NCBI RefSeq assembly: GCF_034676705.1
Contig: NZ_JAUCBS010000013.1
Location: 446,501 to 510,500, forward strand
Direction of reading: 5' to 3'
DNA from: Gemmobacter sp.
GTDB taxonomy: Bacteria; Pseudomonadota; Alphaproteobacteria; Rhodobacterales; Rhodobacteraceae
DNA: 64,000 nt
The translations under genes and the position numbers were made by a program. Within the stretch, counting starts at the first letter, position 1. Each line of letters opens with the position of its first letter. Under the pieces are notes generated by a model. The model was not told where the DNA came from, searched no databases, and saw only the letters and a list, made by a program, of their open reading frames with translations. Positions 1-8,055 of the stretch are shown here, piece after piece.

Positions 1-387
1 GGCGGCGGCGCCTTCTCGGGCAAGGATCCGACCAAGGTCGACCGTTCGGCGGCCTATGCCGCGCGCTATCTGGCCAAGAACGTGGTCGCCGCCGGCCTGG
101 CCGACCGCTGCACGCTTCAGGTGTCCTATGCCATCGGCATCGCGGAACCGCAGTCGATCTATGTCGATACCCACGGTACCGGCGTGGTCCCCGACGAGGT
201 GATCGAAAAGGCGGTCATGGCCTCGATGGACCTGACCCCGCAGGGCATCCGCACCCATCTGGGCCTGAACCGCGCGATCTATTCGCGGACCTCGGCCTAT
301 GGCCATTTCGGCCGCGCGCCCGAGGCCGATGGCGGCTTCAGCTGGGAACAGACCGATCTGATCGAGGCGCTGAAAAAGGCCGTCTGA
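1..387 (+). CDS. metK: S-adenosylmethionine synthase, C-terminal part
   Basis: This is the last 128 codons of MetK, cut by the window edge; the frame is open from base 1. MetK makes S-adenosylmethionine from methionine and ATP in the cytoplasm. The fragment begins with the glycine-rich GGGAFSGKDPTKVDRSAAY motif, which carries the conserved Lys and Asp of the ATP/phosphate site, and continues with the family's C-terminal domain (YAIGIAEPQSI; AYGHFGR near the end). The stop codon is TGA at 385-387. A repeat-type hairpin region follows and then trmB on the same strand. Confidence 0.96.
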   Translation, partial: GGGAFSGKDPTKVDRSAAYAARYLAKNVVAAGLADRCTLQVSYAIGIAEPQSIYVDTHGTGVVPDEVIEKAVMASMDLTPQGIRTHLGLNRAIYSRTSAYGHFGRAPEADGGFSWEQTDLIEALKKAV

Positions 388-388
388 C

Positions 389-476
389 CTTTCATCTTGC
401 TCCAAATATCCTCGGGGGTTTCTCAAGGGGGCAGATCGCCCCCTTGAGGCGGGGGTGCGGGGGCGGCCGCCCCCGC
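389..476. repeat. Interspersed repeat with two strong hairpins after metK
   Basis: The metK-trmB gap carries a CCAAATATCC core at about 402-411, found in several other gaps of this window. Two perfect stems follow: CTCAAGGGGGC (422-432) pairs with GCCCCCTTGAG (438-448) across a 5-base loop, and 457-476 is a 20-base perfect palindrome with centre GGCC. The first stem could end metK transcription, though no T-run follows it. Termination is inference; the symmetry is seen directly. Confidence 0.7.
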
Positions 477-499
477 CGCCTCTCTCCAGGGCTAGCCGA

Positions 500-1201
500 A
501 TGACCAACCCCGATCCCTCTCGCCGCAACTTCTATGGCCGCATCCATGGCAAGACGCTGCGCAGCTCGCAAAAGACCTACTTGGCCGAGGATCTCGACCG
601 CCTGCGCCTTAGCGGCGTGATGCGGGACGAAAACCCCGACCGCACCCCGCTGGATCTGGCAGCGGCCTTTCCCGGCACCGGCCCGCTGTGGCTGGAGGTC
701 GGATTCGGTGGCGGGGAACATATGGTGCATATGGCGGCGCGCAATCCCGGCATCCGGCTGATCGGCTGCGAACCCTTCGTCAACGGCATCGCCATGCTGC
801 TGGGCAAGATCCGGGCGGCCGGCGTGACGAACCTTGCCATCCATCCGGCAGATGTGCGCGAGCTGTTCGACGTGCTGCCCGATGCCTGCCTGTCGAAGGT
901 GTTCCTGAACTACCCCGACCCCTGGCCCAAGGCGCGCCATCACCGCCGCCGGTTCGTGAACCCCGACTACCTGCTGCCCCTGGCCCGCGTCACTGCGCCC
1001 GGCGCCGAATTCCGGGTGGCGACCGACATTCCCGACTACGTCCGCCAGACGCTGGAAGAGGTGCCCCCCGCCGGCTTCACCCTGGAACGCCAGGCCGGCC
1101 CGGGCGAGGCATGGGACGACTGGATCTCCACCCGCTACGAACAAAAGGCCCTGCGCGAAGGGCGCGATCCGCACTACCTGACCTTCCGCCGCAACGGCTG
1201 A
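500..1201 (+). CDS. trmB: tRNA (guanine-N7-)-methyltransferase
   Basis: TrmB methylates G46 in the variable loop of tRNAs using S-adenosylmethionine. The 233-residue product has the usual length. The SAM-binding motif LEVGFGGGEH is at about residues 65-74, GCEPFVNG at about 89-96, and the family signature NYPDPWPK at about 137-144, followed by the basic HHRRRF stretch. The ATG at 500 was chosen because upstream in-frame sequence is only low-complexity proline/arginine codons from the repeat region. It follows metK on the same strand and converges on mltG. Palindrome clusters lie on both sides. Confidence 0.95.
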   Translation: MTNPDPSRRNFYGRIHGKTLRSSQKTYLAEDLDRLRLSGVMRDENPDRTPLDLAAAFPGTGPLWLEVGFGGGEHMVHMAARNPGIRLIGCEPFVNGIAMLLGKIRAAGVTNLAIHPADVRELFDVLPDACLSKVFLNYPDPWPKARHHRRRFVNPDYLLPLARVTAPGAEFRVATDIPDYVRQTLEEVPPAGFTLERQAGPGEAWDDWISTRYEQKALREGRDPHYLTFRRNG

Positions 1202-1232
1202 CACCCCGCAAGAACGGCTGACGCCCCGCAAG

Positions 1233-1324
1233 CCGGAGTTTTGCAAAACTCCGGCCCGGACCCTTCAAAGGGTCCGATGCGAAGCCTTGCAAGGCTTCGG
1301 CGCGTTTCCTTTCAAGGAAACGCG
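1233..1324. repeat. Array of four consecutive near-perfect palindromes
   Basis: Between the convergent trmB and mltG stop codons lie four palindromes separated by 0 to 3 bases: 1233-1254 (half-site CCGGAGTTTTG, perfect), 1257-1276 (arms CGGACCCTT and AAGGGTCCG around CA), 1280-1299 (half-site CGAAGCCTTG, perfect) and 1301-1324 (arms CGCGTTTCCTT and AAGGAAACGCG around TC). Their centres are alike (TTGCAA or TTCAA) but the flanks differ. A single bidirectional terminator would need only one. They may be a REP-like element or a protein-binding array; the function is not known from sequence. Confidence 0.85.
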
Positions 1325-1333
1325 TCCCGCCGG

Positions 1334-2503
1334 TCAGTTGCCCGACGGCTGCTGCCTTGCACGTTCCGCCTCGACCTGGCGCCACTTGGCCACGTTGGCG
1401 TTATGCTCGGCCAGGGTTTCGGCAAAGGCATGGCCGCCGGTGCCATCGGCCACGAAGAACACATAGGGCGTGGTCGGCGGGTTCAGTGTGGCCTCGATGC
1501 TGGCGCGGCCGGGGTTGGCGATGGGCGTGGGCGGCAGGCCGTCGATCACATAGGTGTTCCACGGCGTTGCCCCGCGCAGTTCCGATTGCCGCAGGCCGCG
1601 GCCCAGCACGCCTTGCCCCTTGGTCACGCCATAGATGACGGTCGGGTCGGTCTGCAACTTCATCCCGGCGCGCAGGCGGTTGACGAACACGCTGGCCACC
1701 GTGCCGCGTTCGTCCGGCACGCCGGTTTCCTTTTCCACGATCGAGGCCATGACCAGCGCCTCCTCGGGCGTCCGGTAGGGCAGCCCTTCGGCCCGCGCGG
1801 CCCAGAGATCGGCCAGGATCCGGCTCTGACGCTCCTGCATCTCGGCCAGCAGGGCGGCGCGGGTGGTGCCTTTGGCGGGTTCGTAGCTGTAGGGCGCCAG
1901 TGTGCCCTCGGGCGGCAGGGGGCCCACCTCTCCGGCGAGGATGTCGATGCGCTTCATCGCCTCGGCGGCCTGCCAGACGGTCGTGCCTTCGGCCAAGGTT
2001 ACACGAAAGCGGATGCCGGGGTCGTTCAGGGCTTCGGTGTATTCGGCGGGTGCGGCTTCGGTCGCCGGATCGAACCTCACCACCTCGACATAACGCTGCG
2101 TCGCCGGATCCAGCTCGCGCAGCACCACATCGGCCAGGGTCACCCCGATGCGATAGTTGATTTCCGCCCCGCAGGTGGATTGCCCGCCGCGCGTCAGCTG
2201 GTCGATGATGGCGTCCATGCTGGTCTGCGGCGCGATCAGATAGGATCCGAACTTCAGCCCCTGGGCCTTGCCGCTGTAATCGGCGCCGATGCGGAAGATC
2301 CGGGCATCGCTGATGGCGCCTTGCGTTTCGAGCCCCCGGCTGACCTTGGCCAGCGAGTCACCGCTGTCCACCCGGAAACAGATCGCCTCGGCCAGCGGAC
2401 CGGGCCCTTCATACTGGCGCTTGCCCCAGGCGAGCAGCCCCGCCACGGCGACCAGCCCCACGATGAACAGCGTCAGCGCGTTCGAGGCGACGGCCTTCCA
2501 CAT
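1334..2503 (-). CDS. mltG: Endolytic murein transglycosylase MltG
   Basis: MltG is an inner-membrane lytic transglycosylase that cleaves nascent peptidoglycan strands. The 389-residue protein has one N-terminal membrane segment at about residues 8-26, then a LysM-like region (VDSGDSLAKVSRGLE) and the YceG catalytic domain. The catalytic-glutamate motif ASIVEKETG lies near residues 253-261, followed by VASVFVNRL, LQTDPTVIYG and a conserved TPWNTYVIDGLPPTPIANPG stretch. Its ATG overlaps the fabF stop codon by one base, so the two genes are probably translationally coupled, an order common in this bacterial group. Confidence 0.95.
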   Translation of the reverse strand: MWKAVASNALTLFIVGLVAVAGLLAWGKRQYEGPGPLAEAICFRVDSGDSLAKVSRGLETQGAISDARIFRIGADYSGKAQGLKFGSYLIAPQTSMDAIIDQLTRGGQSTCGAEINYRIGVTLADVVLRELDPATQRYVEVVRFDPATEAAPAEYTEALNDPGIRFRVTLAEGTTVWQAAEAMKRIDILAGEVGPLPPEGTLAPYSYEPAKGTTRAALLAEMQERQSRILADLWAARAEGLPYRTPEEALVMASIVEKETGVPDERGTVASVFVNRLRAGMKLQTDPTVIYGVTKGQGVLGRGLRQSELRGATPWNTYVIDGLPPTPIANPGRASIEATLNPPTTPYVFFVADGTGGHAFAETLAEHNANVAKWRQVEAERARQQPSGN

Positions 2504-3765
2504 CAGCCGGTCACCTTGCCCAGGACAAGGCTGGCGTTGGTGCCGCCAAAGCCGAAGGAATTCGACAGCGCGATGTCGATCTTGCGCTTCACCGCCGCGT
2601 TGGGCGCCAGATCCAGCTTGGGCGCCACTGCCGGGTTGTCCAGGTTGATCGTCGGCGGCGCCACCTGATCGCGGATGGCGAGGATGCAGAAGATCGCCTC
2701 GACCGCGCCGGCAGCCCCCAGCAGGTGGCCGATGCTGGACTTGGTGGAACTCATGGTGGCCCGCGCCGCCGCATCGCCCATCAGCCGTTCCACCGCGCCC
2801 AGCTCGATGGTGTCGGCCATGGTGCTGGTGCCGTGGGCGTTGATGTAATCCACCTGATCCGGGGTGATCCCGGCGCGCTTCAGCGCGGCCTTCATGCTGC
2901 GATAGCCGCCGTCGCCATCCTCGGACGGGGCGGTGATGTGCCAGGCATCGCCCGACAGGCCATAGCCCAGCACCTCGGCATAGATCCTGGCGCCGCGCGC
3001 CTTGGCGTGTTCGTAGTCCTCCAGCACCACCACGCCCGCGCCTTCGCCCATGACGAACCCGTCGCGGTCGGCATCATAGGGGCGGCTGGCCTTGGTCGGA
3101 TCATCGGCCCGCTTGGTCGACAGCGCCTTGCAGGCGTTGAACCCCGCGATGCCGATTTCGGAAATCGGCGATTCCGCGCCGCCCGCCACCATCACATCGG
3201 CATCGCCGATCATGATCAGCCGCGCCGCATCGCCAATGGCATGGGCGCCGGTGGAACAGGCGGTCACCACCGCATGGTTCGGCCCCTTGAACCCGAACCG
3301 GATCGAGACCTGGCCGGAAATCAGGTTGATCAGCGCGCCGGGGATGAAGAACGGCGAAACCCGCTTCGGCCCCTTTTCCTTGATCAGCACGGCGGTTTCG
3401 GCAATCGAGGTCAGCCCGCCGATCCCCGATCCGATCATCACCCCGGTGCGTTCCTTGTCATCCTCGGACTGCGGCACCCAGCCGCTGTCGTTCACGGCCT
3501 GAACCGCAGCGGCCATGCCATACAGGATGAAATCGTCCACCTTGCGGCGATCCTTCGGTTCCATCCAGTGGTCGGGGTTGAAGGTGCCGTTGCTGCCATC
3601 GCCAAGGGGGATCTCGCAGGCATATTGCGTCACCACGTTCGACGCATCGAACCGCGTGATCGGGCCGGCGCCCGATTGCCCGGCCAGCAGCCGCGACCAG
3701 GTTTCCTCGACCCCGCAAGCCAGCGGTGTGACCATGCCCAGTCCCGTGACCACAACCCGACGCAT
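2503..3765 (-). CDS. fabF: Beta-ketoacyl-ACP synthase II
   Basis: FabF performs the malonyl-ACP condensation that lengthens fatty acids, notably palmitoleoyl to vaccenoyl chains. The 420-residue product starts MRRVVVTGLGMVTPLA. The active-site cysteine is in VVTACSTGAHA (about residue 170), and the two histidines are in YINAHGTSTM and SSIGHLLGAAG; the C-terminal NSFGFGGTNASLVL is typical. The ATG at 3765 was chosen over an upstream start because GGAGACA precedes it. Unusually for the group, acpP is not directly upstream: the next gene is a divergent aldo/keto reductase. Confidence 0.95.
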   Translation of the reverse strand: MRRVVVTGLGMVTPLACGVEETWSRLLAGQSGAGPITRFDASNVVTQYACEIPLGDGSNGTFNPDHWMEPKDRRKVDDFILYGMAAAVQAVNDSGWVPQSEDDKERTGVMIGSGIGGLTSIAETAVLIKEKGPKRVSPFFIPGALINLISGQVSIRFGFKGPNHAVVTACSTGAHAIGDAARLIMIGDADVMVAGGAESPISEIGIAGFNACKALSTKRADDPTKASRPYDADRDGFVMGEGAGVVVLEDYEHAKARGARIYAEVLGYGLSGDAWHITAPSEDGDGGYRSMKAALKRAGITPDQVDYINAHGTSTMADTIELGAVERLMGDAAARATMSSTKSSIGHLLGAAGAVEAIFCILAIRDQVAPPTINLDNPAVAPKLDLAPNAAVKRKIDIALSNSFGFGGTNASLVLGKVTG

Positions 3766-3962
3766 GCCTGTCTCCTCATGGACGTTCTGCCTACCCGGGC
3801 AAGCTGATACACGCGCGCCCGCGCCTGCGCAACATTCTGCCATGTGCTGCGGCGGCTTGCTGCCTTTTGCCCTGGCGCAAACATCCGCGGGGGCGGGTGC
3901 CCAACTCCCCCCTTGCCCCCGGCGCCGCGGCGGCTAGTCTGGCGGCAACGAAGGAGACACCG

Positions 3963-5006
3963 ATGCAGAAACTTCCGCTGGGGCGGACGGGCATACAGGT
4001 CAGCGAGCTGTGTCTGGGCACCATGACCTGGGGCAGCCAGAACACCACCGCCGAAGGCCACGCCCAGATGGACATGGCGCTGGACCACGGGGTCAACTTC
4101 CTCGACACCGCCGAGATGTATCCGACCAACCCCGTGCGCGCCGAAACCGTTGGCCGCACCGAAGAGGTCATTGGCGCCTGGCTGGCCGCCCGCAAGCGGC
4201 GCGACGACTGGGTGATCGCCACCAAGATCACCGGCATCGGCCACGAACATGTGCGGGGCGGCGCGGCCATTACCGGGCCGGCGGTGCGGGCCTGCGTGGA
4301 ACAGTCGCTGCGGCGGCTGAACACCGATGTGATCGACCTGTATCAACTGCACTGGCCGAACCGGGGCGCCTATCACTTTCGCCGCAACTGGGGCTATGAC
4401 CCCACCGCGCAGGACCGCGCGGCGACCATCGCCAACATGCAGGAGGTGCTGGCAGAGGCGGGCAAGCTGGTGACCGAAGGCAAGATCCGCGCCTTTGGCC
4501 TGTCGAACGAAAGCGCCTGGGGCACTGCGCAATGGCTGCGGCTGGCCGATGTGAACGGCTGGCCCCGCGTCGCCTCGGTCCAGAACGAATATTCGCTGCT
4601 GTGCCGGCATTTCGATACCGACCTGGCCGAGCTGTGCCACAACGAGGACGTGACCCTGCTGGCCTTTTCGCCGCTGGCGGCGGGGCTGCTGAGCGGGAAA
4701 TACGCGGGCGACGTGACGCCCGACCATACCCGCCGCGTGGCGACGCCCGATCTGGGCGGGCGGATCACCCCGCAGGTGTTCCCGGCAGTCGCGGCCTATC
4801 TGGGCGTGGCGGCGGACCATGGGCTTGATCCCTGCCAGATGGCGCTGGCCTTTGCCCGGTCGCGGCCGGTGCCGACGATCCCGATCATCGGCGCCACCAC
4901 GCTGGCGCAACTGCGCACCAATCTGGGCGCCGCCGGGCTGATCCTGTCGGATGAGGTGCTGGCCGATATCGCCGCCACCCGGCGCCAGCATCCGATGCCG
5001 TTCTGA
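3963..5006 (+). CDS. tas: Aldo/keto reductase, Tas-like
   Basis: A 347-residue NADP(H)-dependent aldo/keto reductase, the same length and layout as E. coli Tas. The N-terminus (LGRTGIQVSELCLGTMTWG) opens the TIM barrel. The catalytic Asp and Tyr lie in FLDTAEMYPT, the Lys in IATKITGIG and the His in LYQLHWPN. Near the C-terminus IIGATTLAQLRTNL matches the cofactor phosphate site. The start was chosen for the AAGGAG box at 3951. It is divergent from fabF and its stop overlaps the start of the next gene (ATGA). The physiological substrate is not known. Confidence 0.88.
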   Translation: MQKLPLGRTGIQVSELCLGTMTWGSQNTTAEGHAQMDMALDHGVNFLDTAEMYPTNPVRAETVGRTEEVIGAWLAARKRRDDWVIATKITGIGHEHVRGGAAITGPAVRACVEQSLRRLNTDVIDLYQLHWPNRGAYHFRRNWGYDPTAQDRAATIANMQEVLAEAGKLVTEGKIRAFGLSNESAWGTAQWLRLADVNGWPRVASVQNEYSLLCRHFDTDLAELCHNEDVTLLAFSPLAAGLLSGKYAGDVTPDHTRRVATPDLGGRITPQVFPAVAAYLGVAADHGLDPCQMALAFARSRPVPTIPIIGATTLAQLRTNLGAAGLILSDEVLADIAATRRQHPMPF

Positions 5007-5338
5007 TGCGGGCCGCAGGGGCGCTTCTGCTGGTCGTGCTGGCGCTGGCCGCCTGCCGCGAGGCGGCGCCCAAGGACGAACCGCTGCCGCCCAACCCGCT
5101 GACCGTGGCGACCCAAGGGTGCGAGCGGTCCGGCGGGCGCATGATCAAGGCGGGCATCGCCAATGCGATGACCTGCATCCACGAAACCTCGGATTCCGGC
5201 AAGCAATGCCGCGCCTCGGGCGATTGTGAAAGCGATTGCCTGGCGCGCAGCGGCACCTGCGCGCCGATGCGCCCGATGTTCGGCTGCCACGAGATCCTGA
5301 TGAACGACGGACGCAGGGCCACGCTGTGCCGCGACTGA
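5006..5338 (+). CDS. Small cysteine-rich lipoprotein
   Basis: A 110-residue protein with an N-terminal signal peptide and lipobox LALAAC, so it is probably lipidated at Cys18 and anchored in a membrane facing the periplasm. The mature part has nine or so further cysteines (CERSG, CIHE, KQCRASGDCESDCL, GTCAPM, FGCHE), which suggests several disulfides. I do not recognise the family. The start overlaps the stop of the aldo/keto reductase, and a second lipoprotein gene overlaps its 3' end, so the three genes are likely one transcription unit. Confidence 0.75.
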   Translation: MRAAGALLLVVLALAACREAAPKDEPLPPNPLTVATQGCERSGGRMIKAGIANAMTCIHETSDSGKQCRASGDCESDCLARSGTCAPMRPMFGCHEILMNDGRRATLCRD

Positions 5339-5814
5339 TCCTGCTGGCCTTGCTGTTGCTGGCCGCCTGCGCCGCCCCGCGCCCGGCCGCCAGCCTGCGC
5401 GACCCGGCCGTTCCTGTGCGGTCGATCGCCGGCTATGATTTCGCCCTCATGCAGGGCGACTGGCACGAGGCGGCGTCCCTTGCCCCGGCTGCCACCGCCT
5501 GCGGTCCGGGCCATCTGTCGGTGCGCCCCGAAGGCGCCGCCCTGCGCCTGAGCGGGGCGCTATGCATGGCCGGCAGCCTGCGCCCGGTCAACGCCCGCGC
5601 CGTGCCCTCGGGCCCCGGGCGGCTGGCGCTGTCGGGCGAGGTCGAGGATTGGTGGGTGATCTGGGCCGATCACGGCGACCGCACGCTGGTGCTTGCCCCG
5701 CCATCAGGCCGCTTTGCCGTGGTGCTGGACCGGGGCCGCATCCCGCCCGACCGGCTGAAGGCCGCGCGCGAGATGCTGGATTTCAACGGTTTCAACGTAG
5801 CACTGCTGCACTGA
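5326..5814 (+). CDS. Lipocalin-like lipoprotein
   Basis: A 162-residue protein, started here at GTG 5326 so that the signal peptide (VPRLILLALLLLAAC) begins at the N-terminus with a clear lipobox. After the lipid-attached cysteine the chain resembles a bacterial lipocalin: a QGDWHEAASL segment near the N-terminus in place of the usual GTWYEIAR, strands ending in FAVVLDRGRIPPDRL, and a closing helix (AAREMLDFNGF). The overlap of about 13 bases with the previous gene supports co-expression. Binding of a lipid or other hydrophobic ligand is inferred from the family. Confidence 0.7.
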   Translation: MPRLILLALLLLAACAAPRPAASLRDPAVPVRSIAGYDFALMQGDWHEAASLAPAATACGPGHLSVRPEGAALRLSGALCMAGSLRPVNARAVPSGPGRLALSGEVEDWWVIWADHGDRTLVLAPPSGRFAVVLDRGRIPPDRLKAAREMLDFNGFNVALLH

Positions 5815-6007
5815 GGGATCGCCGGCGCCGGGGGCATCGAGCCCCCGCCTCCGGCGGCTGCCGCGCGATCCAGGGCTGTTGTGGCGCGGGATGGCTGGCC
5901 AGGACTGGGTATTTGGAAAAAGGCAAAAGGGGGCGCCGCGCCCCCATTCGCTCTGATCCAAATATCCCCGCCGGAGGCAGCCGACGCCCGCTGCCGGGCG
6001 CAGGTTG
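5815..6007. repeat. Convergent intergenic region with repeat copy and hairpins
   Basis: This gap between the converging lipoprotein gene and fabI has no gene. It holds a GGGGGC/GCCCCC hairpin (about 5834-5850), a segment at 5907-5927 repeated in inverted form inside thiP (13544-13564), a second GGGGGCG/CGCCCCC stem at about 5928-5945, and a 44-base block at 5943-5986 that recurs exactly at 58727-58770. The two CCAAATA-type cores face each other, so the unit is an imperfect inverted repeat. Bidirectional termination is plausible. Confidence 0.75.
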
Positions 6008-6796
6008 CTACAGGTTCTCGCCCTGCGGCATGCCCAGCACGTGGAAGCCGCCATCCACCCGGACAATCTCGCCGGTGGTAAAGGCGCCGCCGTCCGAGGC
6101 CAGCCAGACCGCCGTTCCGCCCACAGCCTCCAGCGTGGCGTTGGACCGCAGGGGGGCGTTGGTTTCGGTATGGCGATAGGTGGCACGGGCGCCGCCGATG
6201 GCCGCGCCGGCCAGCGTCTTCATCGGGCCGGGGGAAATCGCGTTGACGCGGATCTTCTGCGGCCCCAGGTCGTTTGCCAGATAGCGCACCGCGGATTCCA
6301 GCGCCGCCTTGGCCACGCCCATCACGTTGTAGTTCGGCGTCACCCGGTTCGACCCGCCATAGGTCAGCGTGATCAGCGTGCCGCCCTCCGGCATCATCTC
6401 GGACGCGCGCCGCGCCACGTCGATGAAGCTGAAGCACGAGATCGTCAGCGAGTTCTGGAAGTTCGCCCGGCTGGTGTTGATGAACCGGCCGGTCAGTTCG
6501 TTCTTGTCGGAATAGGCGATGGCATGGACCAGAAAGTCCATCGTGCCCCAAGCCTCTTTCAGCTTGGCGAAACAGGCGTCGAGGCTGGCATCGTTGGTCA
6601 CGTCGACATCGACCAGCAGCGACGACCCAACCGAGGCGGCCAGCGGTTCCACCCGTTTGCCGAAGGCGTCGCCCTGATAGGAAAACGCCAGTTCCGCCCC
6701 TTCGGCTGCCATGGCCCTGGCGATGCCCCAGGCGATGGATCGGTCGTTGGCGACCCCCATGACCAGCCCGCGCTTGCCCTTCAGAAGGTCCGCCAT
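6008..6796 (-). CDS. fabI: Enoyl-ACP reductase (NADH)
   Basis: FabI reduces trans-2-enoyl-ACP in the last step of each fatty-acid elongation cycle. The 262-residue short-chain-dehydrogenase fold starts with the FabI-type dinucleotide motif GKRGLVMGVANDRSIAWGIA. The active-site Tyr and Lys are in NYNVMGVAKAAL, and ISPGPMKTLAG is a further FabI signature. It is last in a fabA-fabB-fabI run on the minus strand, 16 bases from fabB, so the operon can both make and reduce the unsaturated branch intermediates. Confidence 0.96.
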   Translation of the reverse strand: MADLLKGKRGLVMGVANDRSIAWGIARAMAAEGAELAFSYQGDAFGKRVEPLAASVGSSLLVDVDVTNDASLDACFAKLKEAWGTMDFLVHAIAYSDKNELTGRFINTSRANFQNSLTISCFSFIDVARRASEMMPEGGTLITLTYGGSNRVTPNYNVMGVAKAALESAVRYLANDLGPQKIRVNAISPGPMKTLAGAAIGGARATYRHTETNAPLRSNATLEAVGGTAVWLASDGGAFTTGEIVRVDGGFHVLGMPQGENL

Positions 6797-6812
6797 TCCC
6801 GTATCTCCGGTC

Positions 6813-8042
6813 TCAGTCGAGGTATTTGCTCATCACCAGCGTGGCATTGGTGCCGCCAAAGCCGAAGCTGTTCGACAGCACGCTGTCAAACTCCACCCCC
6901 TCGCGCAGGGTCGTGGCGATTTCTTCGGGCTTAAGCTCGGGGTCCAGCTGGGTGATGTTGGCCGAGGCCGCGATGAAATTGCCCTGCATCATCAGCAGGC
7001 AATAGATCGCCTCATGCACGCCGGTCGCGCCCAGCGAATGGCCGGTCAGCGATTTGGTCGAGGAGATCGGCGGCACGTTGCCTTCGCCGAACACCCGGCG
7101 CACGGCCTTGACCTCGGTGACGTCGCCCGCCGGGGTCGAGGTGCCGTGGGCGTTGATGTAGGTGATCTTGCGCCCCTGCGGCAGGGTGGACAGCGCCAGC
7201 CGCATCGAGCGTTCGCCGCCCTCGCCGGACGGTGCCACCATGTCGTGCCCGTCCGAGGTGGCGCCATAGCCGGTGACCTCGGCATAGATTTTGGCGCCGC
7301 GGGCCAGGGCGTGGTTCAACTCCTCCAGCACCACGACGCCGCCGCCGCCGGCGATGACGAAACCGTCACGGGTGGCGTCAAAGGCACGCGAGGCGGTGGC
7401 GGGCGTATCGTTGTATTTCGACGACATGGCGCCCATCGCGTCGAACAGGCAGGACAGGGTCCAGTCCAGTTCCTCGCCGCCGCCGGCGAACACGATGTCC
7501 TGCTTGCCCATCTGGATCAGCTCGGTGCCATTCCCGATGCAATGCGCGCTGGTCGAGCAGGCTGAGGTGATGGAATAGTTCACGCCCTTGATCTTGAAGG
7601 GCGTGGCAAGGCAGGCGGAATTGGTGGACGACATGCCCTTGGTCACGCCGAACGGGCCGATCCGCTTGGGCGAGCCGCTTTCGCGCACGATGTTGTGCGC
7701 CTTGTAGAAGGATTTGGTCGACGGTCCGCCGGACCCCACGATGATGCCCGTGCGTTCGTTCGACACGTCCGACGGGTCCAGCCCCGAATCCTTCACCGCC
7801 TGTTGCATGGCGATGAAGTTGTAGGCCGCGCCATCGCCCATGAAGCGCAGATCGCGCTTGTCGATATGGTCTTCCAGCACGATCTGCGGCTGGCCATGCA
7901 CGCGCGACCGGAAGCCGTGTTCGGCATAATCGGGCGAGGCGATGATGCCCGAACGGCCCAGGCGCAGGCTTTCCTGCACCTCGGCGGCCGAGTTTCCGAT
8001 GGGCGAGACGATGCCGATGCCGGTGATGACGACGCGACGCAT
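6813..8042 (-). CDS. fabB: Beta-ketoacyl-ACP synthase I
   Basis: FabB elongates cis-3-decenoyl-ACP and commits carbon to unsaturated fatty acids. The 409-residue product has the active-site cysteine in ITSACSTSAHCIG, histidines in TYINAHGTST and SLTGHSLGATG, and the C-terminal NSFGFGGTNATLVM. Length and motifs fit FabB rather than FabF, and so does its place directly after fabA. A GGAAGGAAG box precedes the ATG at 8042. Together with fabF at 2.5 kb the window holds both condensing enzymes. Confidence 0.95.
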   Translation of the reverse strand: MRRVVITGIGIVSPIGNSAAEVQESLRLGRSGIIASPDYAEHGFRSRVHGQPQIVLEDHIDKRDLRFMGDGAAYNFIAMQQAVKDSGLDPSDVSNERTGIIVGSGGPSTKSFYKAHNIVRESGSPKRIGPFGVTKGMSSTNSACLATPFKIKGVNYSITSACSTSAHCIGNGTELIQMGKQDIVFAGGGEELDWTLSCLFDAMGAMSSKYNDTPATASRAFDATRDGFVIAGGGGVVVLEELNHALARGAKIYAEVTGYGATSDGHDMVAPSGEGGERSMRLALSTLPQGRKITYINAHGTSTPAGDVTEVKAVRRVFGEGNVPPISSTKSLTGHSLGATGVHEAIYCLLMMQGNFIAASANITQLDPELKPEEIATTLREGVEFDSVLSNSFGFGGTNATLVMSKYLD

Positions 8043-8055
8043 GGGCTTCCTTCCT

